Assembly: GCA_016194795.1 (NCBI GenBank) | Contig: JACQAX010000292.1 | Span: 1 to 5,061 of the forward strand | DNA length: 5,061 bases | Source: Deltaproteobacteria bacterium | GTDB lineage: Bacteria; Bdellovibrionota; UBA1018; UBA923 | Reading direction: 5' to 3' | Part shown: positions 1-5,061 of the stretch, piece after piece | Position numbering within the stretch: the stretch's first letter is position 1 | How the letters are laid out: each line of letters starts with the position of its first letter | The notes under the pieces: generated by a model | Told to the model about the DNA's origin: nothing | The model's input: the letters and a program-made list of their open reading frames with translations, nothing else | Database searches by the model: none | Position numbers and translations under genes: made by a program

Positions 1-93
1 CCGCATAAGGCGCAGAAGGTCGTTCCGTACACTGAACCGAAGCGCACGGTCGCCCGCCCCACCGGCAAAAAAACCGCCGCCAAGGCGAAGTAA
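1..93 (+). CDS. rplM: 50S ribosomal protein L13, C-terminal end (partial)
   Basis: The frame open from the left edge gives 30 residues and a TAA stop at 91-93. It begins PHKAQKVVPY, which resembles the end of L13, where a His-Pro-His segment followed by Ala-Gln closes the conserved fold. After it comes a basic, Lys/Ala/Thr-rich tail ending KKTAAKAK, longer than the short end of E. coli L13; such lysine-rich tails are common in ribosomal proteins and probably contact rRNA. L13 is an early-assembly protein of the large subunit. The identification rests on this short match and on rpsI following 19 bases later, the usual rplM-rpsI order. The start and most of the gene lie outside the window. Confidence 0.85.
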   Translation, partial: PHKAQKVVPYTEPKRTVARPTGKKTAAKAK

Positions 94-112
94 GAAAGAG
101 TAGAGAGAGAAA
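94..112 (+). promoter_or_regulatory. Purine-rich ribosome binding region of rpsI
   Basis: The 19 bases between the rplM stop and the rpsI ATG are almost entirely A and G (GAAAGAG then GAGAGAGAAA). There is no full AGGAGG, but the GAGAG repeats sit at suitable distance from the ATG at 113. The short gap implies co-transcription with rplM. Confidence 0.5.
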
Positions 113-505
113 ATGGCAGAAAAAGTTTTTCACGCAGTTGGCAAGAGAAAGACCGCCTGCGCCCGCGTCTACCTGACGGCCGGCGAAGGCAAGATCGTCG
201 TGAACGAGCGCGGCTTCGAAGAATACTTCACCCGCCCGACTTCGCGCATGGTCGTGATGCAGCCCTTCGAGCTGACGGGTACCGTCGGCAAGTGGGACGT
301 CACCGTGAACGTGTACGGCAGTGGCCCGGCCGCTCAGGCGAGCGCCACCCGCCACGGTATTTCGAAGGCTCTCCTTGAGATCGACCTCGCGACCCGCGGT
401 ACGCTCAAGAAGGCCGGCCTGCTCACGCGCGACAGCCGCCAGGTCGAGCGTAAGAAGTACGGCCAGTCGGGTGCCCGCAAGCGCTACCAGTTCTCGAAGC
501 GCTGA
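113..505 (+). CDS. rpsI: 30S ribosomal protein S9
   Basis: This 130-residue protein has the normal length of S9 (E. coli S9 is also 130). Family landmarks are in order: an N-terminal GKRKTACARVYL strand (residues 10-21), GKIVVNER, the EYFTRPTSRMVV segment, the RHGISKALLE helix, and the hallmark ending RDSRQVERKKYGQSGARKR then QFSKR. The C-terminal Lys/Arg tail of S9 reaches toward the P-site tRNA in the small-subunit head. Compared with E. coli, the glycine-rich loop before RHGI is changed: GGGISGQAGA there is GSGPAAQASA here, a mild divergence that should not affect the assignment. The ATG at 113 is preceded by a purine-rich leader and gives the expected N-terminus. It is the last gene of the ribosomal operon, closed by the terminator at 532-566. 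Confidence 0.97.
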   Translation: MAEKVFHAVGKRKTACARVYLTAGEGKIVVNERGFEEYFTRPTSRMVVMQPFELTGTVGKWDVTVNVYGSGPAAQASATRHGISKALLEIDLATRGTLKKAGLLTRDSRQVERKKYGQSGARKRYQFSKR

Positions 506-531
506 TCGCGAGACCGAAAATCGATATTCAG

Positions 532-566
532 AAAACCCGGAGACGGAAGTCTTCGGGTTTTTTTTT
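532..566 (+). terminator. Intrinsic terminator of the rplM-rpsI operon
   Basis: The arm AAAACCCGGAGAC (532-544) pairs with GTCTTCGGGTTTT (549-561) over 13 bp with a single G-U pair. The loop is GGAA, a GNRA-type tetraloop closed by C-G. The 3' arm runs into nine consecutive T (558-566). It lies 26 bases after the rpsI stop, a textbook rho-independent terminator for plus-strand transcription. Confidence 0.95.
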
Positions 567-591
567 GCCCCGAGGCGCACGAGCTTCGGAA

Positions 592-630
592 AGAAAAAGC
601 GGGTGGCGCCCCAAAAGTCGCCACCCGCTT
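592..630 (-). terminator. Perfect 12-bp hairpin, probable minus-strand terminator
   Basis: The arm AAGCGGGTGGCG (597-608) is an exact inverted repeat of CGCCACCCGCTT (619-630), with a 10-base loop. Read on the minus strand, the stem is followed by TTTTTCTTT. On the plus strand it is followed only by CTTCTTCCCT, a poor U-tract. The hairpin is therefore best oriented against leftward transcription, though it could back up the rpsI terminator. No minus-strand gene that needs it is visible to the right, so it may block antisense transcription into rpsI-rplM or end an unrecognised small RNA. Confidence 0.6.
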
Positions 631-891
631 CTTCCCTAGTGGTTGTGGAGCGGGATTCTTTGTCTCGAACGGGTCAGGCGCGCAGCGCCTTCGCGGGAGT
701 GGCTGTTCCCGCGAACGCGGCAGGCGCGTCGGAAGCAAAAAAATCTCTCCAGTCGGGTCTCTCTCTCTCATCGGACGAAATGGGTTTCCTGCGGACAAGA
801 ACCACGGGAAGAGCAAGTTGCATGCCGCGGCTTCGCCTTCGGCCCCTGCGGGAATGCGGGGCAAGCCGCTTTGCCGGTGTCATGTTGATCC
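631..891. other. Non-coding gap with several GC-rich hairpins
   Basis: No reading frame here, on either strand, has a convincing ribosome site or recognisable protein. The frames present are Arg/Ser/Pro-rich, as expected from non-coding GC-rich DNA. Visible structures are: AGGCGC/GCGCCT with a 3-base loop (676-690); TTCGCGGGA/TCCCGCGAA, 9 bp perfect with an 8-base loop (690-698 with 707-715); and GCGGCTT/AAGCCGC (827-833 with 863-869) enclosing further GC-rich pairing. CAGGCGCG occurs twice (675-682 and 721-728). There is also a run of seven A at 737-743 and six TC units at 758-769. I looked for the landmarks of tmRNA, SRP RNA, RNase P RNA and 6S RNA and found none. Confidence 0.5.
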
Positions 892-919
892 TTGGACTAA
901 GGTAAAACCGTGTTAGAAT
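892..919 (+). promoter_or_regulatory. Extended -10 (sigma-70 type) promoter
   Basis: A -10 element TAGAAT (914-919, five of six matches to TATAAT) is preceded by TG at 911-912, making an extended -10. Sixteen bases upstream is TTGGAC (892-897), a weak -35 keeping only the TTG. The local sequence is clearly more AT-rich than its surroundings. With standard geometry (last -10 base at -7) transcription would begin at 926, the A of the next gene's ATG. It should drive the 926-3035 operon. This is a consensus match only. Confidence 0.6.
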
Positions 920-925
920 TTACAC

Positions 926-2206
926 ATGGTTTGGACCACCTATAAGGAGAAGGTCAGGCGGCTTTCCGAGTTGGTGGTCGACGCTCAGAAGCCCATTCGC
1001 ATCCTCGATGCCATCAAGTGGCCGGCCTCGGTCGACGAGCAGCTTCGCAAGTCGAAGTTCAAAGAGATGCCCAAGGTCGACCGCGAATATTACGAGTCGA
1101 TCAACCTGGGTTTCGACCTCGGGAAGAAGATCGAGGAGTTCGACCACATCGTCAGCGAGATCAAGCAGCATCTCGGAGAGTCTGATGATCTTGGTCGGAT
1201 GATGATCGTCAACTGCCACGAGTATCAGGATGTCTGCCGCATGCTCCAGCATCGCGGTACGAAAGAGTTCCACACCTACGCCAAGAAACTCTACGGCTCG
1301 CCGAAAGACACCTTCCAGGACGAGAAGACCACGATCAACGATCTCGCCCAGAACATGTACAACATGCTCTCGATCCTGGACGACGACGTTCTCGGGGCGA
1401 ACTACCCCGAGGACGTGAGCGCCGAGGAGACGGTGAAAAGCCTCAACGAGAAGTTCGGCGGTTATTTCACCGACAACCCGGTGCGCGCGAAGCTGTCGGA
1501 CGGCATTCTTGCCGACGCCGCCGCCGGCAGCGATACGGTGAAGATCAAAGAGGGCGCGATGTTTTCGCGTCGCGACATTGAAATTCTCGAGGTCCACGAG
1601 GGTTGGGTGCACGTGGGTACGACCCTCAACGGCCAGAACCAGCACATCTGCCGCTTTCTCGCGAAAGGTCCGCCCCGCGTGGCGTCGACGCAGGAGGGTT
1701 TGGCCATCCTCATGGAAATCTTCTCGTTCGTGAGCTACCCGCGCCGCGCGCGCACGATCAACGACCGCGTGCTCGGCATCGACAAGGCCGAGGACGGCGC
1801 CAACATGCTCGAGCTGCTCGAGTTCTACCGGACCGAAGGCTATAGCGAGACCGACTGCCTCAACAACGTGAAGCGGGTTTTCCGCGGCGGAGTCGCCGGC
1901 GGCGGAGCTCCGTTCACGAAAGACATTGCATACATAAAAGGATTCATTGAGAATTATAACTTCATGAGGGCGGCCATGCGGGTCGGTAAGCCCGAGTACA
2001 TCCCGTATCTTTTCGTCGGGAAGATCCACTCGCGCGACGTTCCGCTTTGCTACCACAAGCACAAGGAAGGGATCATCGATCCTCCCAAGTACTTGCCGCC
2101 GCAGTTCAGGGACATGAGCGGGATCGCGGTTTGGATGAGCTTCTCGAACGTGTTCAACATGATCGACATGAAAAAAGTGCAAGAGTACTTTTCAAAAATT
2201 TTCTAG
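926..2206 (+). CDS. QEGLA-motif / DUF1704 (MATCAP-like) putative zinc metallopeptidase
   Basis: This 426-residue protein belongs to the DUF1704 family, often annotated 'flavohemoglobin expression-modulating QEGLA motif protein'. Its animal relatives (KIAA0895L/MATCAP) are tubulin tyrosine carboxypeptidases; the bacterial substrate is not known to me. The diagnostic pair is present: HEGWVH at residues 224-229, an HEXXXH zinc site with E225 as likely catalytic base, then TLNGQNQ, and TQEGLA at 255-260, where E257 is the expected third zinc ligand. The N-terminal segment (VVDAQKPIRILDAIKW, about 17-32) also fits the family and supports the ATG at 926. There is no signal peptide or membrane span, so it is probably cytoplasmic. 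No Shine-Dalgarno precedes the ATG. It ends 10 bases before the parvulin gene. Codons around 1921-1970 are unusually AT-rich (ATA, AAA, GGA, AGG). Family assignment is firm; peptidase activity is inferred. Confidence 0.88.
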   Translation: MVWTTYKEKVRRLSELVVDAQKPIRILDAIKWPASVDEQLRKSKFKEMPKVDREYYESINLGFDLGKKIEEFDHIVSEIKQHLGESDDLGRMMIVNCHEYQDVCRMLQHRGTKEFHTYAKKLYGSPKDTFQDEKTTINDLAQNMYNMLSILDDDVLGANYPEDVSAEETVKSLNEKFGGYFTDNPVRAKLSDGILADAAAGSDTVKIKEGAMFSRRDIEILEVHEGWVHVGTTLNGQNQHICRFLAKGPPRVASTQEGLAILMEIFSFVSYPRRARTINDRVLGIDKAEDGANMLELLEFYRTEGYSETDCLNNVKRVFRGGVAGGGAPFTKDIAYIKGFIENYNFMRAAMRVGKPEYIPYLFVGKIHSRDVPLCYHKHKEGIIDPPKYLPPQFRDMSGIAVWMSFSNVFNMIDMKKVQEYFSKIF

Positions 2207-2209
2207 GAG
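2205..2209 (+). promoter_or_regulatory. Shine-Dalgarno of the parvulin gene, overlapping the upstream stop codon
   Basis: AGGAG at 2205-2209 lies 7 bases before the ATG at 2217. Its first two bases are the last two of the upstream TAG stop (2204-2206). Ribosomes finishing the first gene would stop on this site, which favours translational coupling and fixes the start of the second gene. Confidence 0.85.
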
Positions 2210-2216
2210 ACTCGTT

Positions 2217-3035
2217 ATGAGAAAACTTTCAACCTTCGTTCTCGGTCTGCTCGCGATCGCCGCTCCGATGGCGGCGAACGCCTCGGTGCTCGCCAAGGTC
2301 GGCGACAAGCCGATCACCGACGAGATGGTCCGCAGCGAGTACGAGACGATCACCGGCGACCAGCGCAAGGCGGTCAACGACGACGCGGCCACCCGTCGCA
2401 ACATGATCGAGAACGCGATCAACGCCGAGCTGCTGGTGCAGGCGGCCAAGAAGTCGGGTCTCGAGAAGGACGAGGAGTACCAGCGCGCCGTCGAGCATTT
2501 CCAGCGCCAGTATCTCGCGTCGCGCTTCATGCAGAAGGCCGTCGAGCCGAAGCTCTCCAAGGGCGAGGTGAAGAAGTTCTTCGAGGCCAACAAGCACTTC
2601 TTCGACACGACCCAGGTTTGCGCCTACCACATCGTCGTTCAGGAAGAGAAGGACGCCGAGAAGATCCTCGCGCAGACGAAAGTCAAAGGCGCGAAGTTCG
2701 AAGAGATCGCCAAGAAGAACTCGCTCGACCCGAGCGTGCAGGAGAACAAGGGCAACCTCGGCTGCTTCACGCGCGATCGCATGGTGCCCGAGTTCGCCGC
2801 CGCCGCGTTCAACATGCGCAAGGGCGAGACCAAGGGGCCGGTGCACACGATGTACGGCTACCACGTCATCAAGGTGTACGACATCAAGGCGGGCAAGGTT
2901 CCGGGCTACGACGAGGTCGAGCAGCAGGCGAAAGAGTCGCTGCGGACGAAGCTCGTCAGCGAGCTCATCAACGACCTGCGCGCGAAGTCGAGCGTGAAGG
3001 TCGACGAGTCCGAAGCGAAGGCCTTCAAACTCTGA
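2217..3035 (+). CDS. Exported parvulin-type peptidyl-prolyl cis-trans isomerase (PEB4/SurA-like)
   Basis: This 272-residue protein is built like the Campylobacter chaperone-isomerase PEB4 (about 273 residues). It has a signal peptide (basic MRK, hydrophobic core at about 6-17, probable cleavage after A20-N21-A22). A SurA/PpiD-like helical chaperone arm begins VLAKVGDKPITDEMV and spans about 24-125. One parvulin domain follows (about 130-222), then a return segment completing the chaperone lobe. Parvulin landmarks are CAYHIVV with H138, KGNLGCF (178-184), RMVPEFAAAAFNM, and GYHVIKVYD with H216. The protein should catalyse prolyl isomerisation and help fold outer-membrane or secreted proteins in the periplasm. 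Its only two cysteines, C135 and C183, both sit in the parvulin core at positions that are not cysteine in PEB4 (Gln and Trp there). It follows the QEGLA gene after 10 bases and is very likely co-transcribed. It ends 25 bases from a convergent gene with no obvious terminator. Confidence 0.93.
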   Translation: MRKLSTFVLGLLAIAAPMAANASVLAKVGDKPITDEMVRSEYETITGDQRKAVNDDAATRRNMIENAINAELLVQAAKKSGLEKDEEYQRAVEHFQRQYLASRFMQKAVEPKLSKGEVKKFFEANKHFFDTTQVCAYHIVVQEEKDAEKILAQTKVKGAKFEEIAKKNSLDPSVQENKGNLGCFTRDRMVPEFAAAAFNMRKGETKGPVHTMYGYHVIKVYDIKAGKVPGYDEVEQQAKESLRTKLVSELINDLRAKSSVKVDESEAKAFKL

Positions 3036-3060
3036 GAGCGGTGACTGGTTCGGGTGCGCT

Positions 3061-4041
3061 TCAGGGCGTGGTCTGCTCGGCGGCAGCAGCAGCGGCTTCC
3101 GCGCGCTCTCGCTCGGCCTTGGCGATCCCACGGCGAATAGCCGCGTCGATCACAGCCAGGGACTCGGCTCTCTTGCGGTCGTCCTCCGACGATACGGCAT
3201 CGACCGACCTTCTCGAGCCATCCGAGCCCTGTATCAAGTCGACGACCAGAAGCGCGACGGTGGGAGCCAGCGAGGTGATCAGAAACGCGCGCGTCTCGGA
3301 GCCTTCGTCCTTTTCGGGCTTGCTCATCGCGATACGCGCGACGGACGACCCCATCCAGAGCGCCGAGGCGGTCCAAAGGCCAGCGCGTCCCGCCATCTTC
3401 TTGCCCATCAGCGGTACCGCGATGGCAAGCGTCGTGTTGGCTGCATCGCGGCTCAGGGCGTAGTCGGCCTGCTGAAAGTTGAAGATCGGGCCCGGGCCGG
3501 CCACTGGCAGCGAGAACTGTGCGCGAAGTTTCGACGGGTCATACAGCTCGGCTGACGCCAGCCCCGCCGCAAGCGTCGCCAGCGCACGCAGGGTATGTTT
3601 GCCGATGCTGCGAGCGAGCGCGTGGTTGCGCGGATCGCCTGAGTTTTCGACCAGGTCGGAGAGCAGGATCAAGCTCGTCGGGGCCAGGCGCGATAGCAGG
3701 TCCGTCCTGAACTCGGCAGGATAGCCGGCATACGACTTGATCGGTTCGTGAAACAAGGTTTCTTGAAAGAGCGTGAGCCCCGCCCAGCTCAGCCCACCGA
3801 TCCACAGGCCTTTGCGGCCGCCGATCTCTTCTCCCAGGAGCGGAGCGGCCATCGACGCGCCGACGTGAGCCGCCGCGTTCACGCCAGCCTGATTTCCCCA
3901 GTTGGCGAGGTCGATGTTCAAGACATTCCCATCCAGGTTCTTGAAGATCGGGAACGACGGATTGAAGTCGGTGGGGATCGATTCGTCTGCCCAGGCGGGC
4001 ACGCAGAGCAAAGCCAGGAAAAAAATCAAAACCTTAGCCAT
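3061..4041 (-). CDS. Exported hydrophobic protein of unknown function with internal duplication
   Basis: I do not recognise this 326-residue protein. It starts with a signal peptide (MAK, hydrophobic 4-15, likely cleavage AWA|DE after residue 18). C13 lacks a proper lipobox, so it is probably not a lipoprotein. The body has two diverged copies of a module of about 90 residues (about 48-138 and 188-277). Each has a PL(L/M)G turn, a GR.GLW hydrophobic segment (78-96 and 221-237) and a hydrophobic segment with LAPT...DL (114-131 and 253-270). A further Ala/Leu-rich helix lies at 149-165. The C-terminus (about 284-322) is charged and Ala-rich, likely helical or coiled-coil. The first module's H59-V-G-A-S and later E94 faintly recall the DUF2279/YfiM pattern, a weak resemblance only. 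An inner-membrane or membrane-associated location is inferred. The start lies 15 bases after the sigma-54 activator stop, with no clear Shine-Dalgarno, suggesting coupling within one transcript. Confidence 0.8.
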   Translation of the reverse strand: MAKVLIFFLALLCVPAWADESIPTDFNPSFPIFKNLDGNVLNIDLANWGNQAGVNAAAHVGASMAAPLLGEEIGGRKGLWIGGLSWAGLTLFQETLFHEPIKSYAGYPAEFRTDLLSRLAPTSLILLSDLVENSGDPRNHALARSIGKHTLRALATLAAGLASAELYDPSKLRAQFSLPVAGPGPIFNFQQADYALSRDAANTTLAIAVPLMGKKMAGRAGLWTASALWMGSSVARIAMSKPEKDEGSETRAFLITSLAPTVALLVVDLIQGSDGSRRSVDAVSSEDDRKRAESLAVIDAAIRRGIAKAERERAEAAAAAAEQTTP

Positions 4042-4056
4042 GCGTGGCGCCCGAAG

Positions 4057-5061
<1,005 letters not shown>

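Noticed and set aside
675..728. CAGGCGCG direct repeat, 46 bases apart, as a CRISPR-like or operator repeat
   Set aside because: Only two copies of 8 bases in very GC-rich DNA; no further units and no regular spacing.
640..760. SRP RNA or tRNA-like element, suggested by GGGTCAGG and CGTTCGAGAC-like strings
   Set aside because: The SRP GGAAGGAAGCAG core and a proper T-arm with pairing stems are missing; only short chance matches remain.
858..876. Possible sigma-54 -24/-12 promoter, suggested by GGCAAGCCGCTTTGCC
   Set aside because: The GG and GC elements are 11 bases apart rather than the required 10 on either strand, and the match comes from a palindromic hairpin arm.
484..905. Small open frames on both strands over the rpsI terminator and the following gap
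   Set aside because: They run through the terminator and hairpins, have Arg/Ser/Pro-rich composition and show no ribosome site or recognisable domain.
920..2182. A 420-codon open frame on the minus strand opposite the QEGLA gene
   Set aside because: It mirrors a high-GC gene codon by codon and is rich in Val, Leu, His, Arg and Asp, the usual product of reading GC-biased codons backwards. The plus-strand frame carries the conserved HEXXXH and QEGLA motifs.

Overview
The window looks like ordinary chromosome from a high-GC (roughly 60%) Gram-negative bacterium. Pointers are an exported parvulin-type chaperone of periplasmic type, a sigma-54 enhancer-binding protein, and strong GC bias at third codon positions. 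A delta-type lineage such as Bdellovibrionota or Myxococcota would fit, but nothing here fixes the taxon.

Region by region. (1) Positions 1-566, plus strand: the last 30 codons of rplM (L13), then complete rpsI (S9), closed by a very clear intrinsic terminator with a 13-bp stem, a GNRA-type tetraloop and nine U. (2) Positions 567-925: about 360 bases without a convincing gene. They hold a second perfect hairpin whose U-rich tail reads on the minus strand, several GC-rich hairpins, and at the right end an extended -10 promoter. (3) Positions 926-3035, plus strand: a two-gene operon of a QEGLA-motif/DUF1704 (MATCAP-like) putative zinc metallopeptidase and a secreted PEB4/SurA-like parvulin peptidyl-prolyl isomerase. 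The second gene's Shine-Dalgarno overlaps the first gene's stop codon. (4) Positions 3061-5061, minus strand: a sigma-54 activator cut by the right edge, followed 15 bases later by an unrecognised exported protein with two diverged copies of a hydrophobic module. The two operons converge with only 25 bases between stop codons and no visible terminator.

How the genes work together: rplM-rpsI is the standard ribosomal pair. The peptidase and the foldase are almost certainly co-transcribed, but one looks cytoplasmic and the other periplasmic, so a shared pathway is not obvious. The activator and the duplicated-module protein probably share a transcript. I see no defence system, mobile element, CRISPR array or tRNA. 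The most interesting points are a promoter placed so that the peptidase mRNA should begin exactly at its ATG (leaderless), the internal duplication in the unknown protein, the lone cysteine pair in the parvulin domain, and the structured gap after rpsI.
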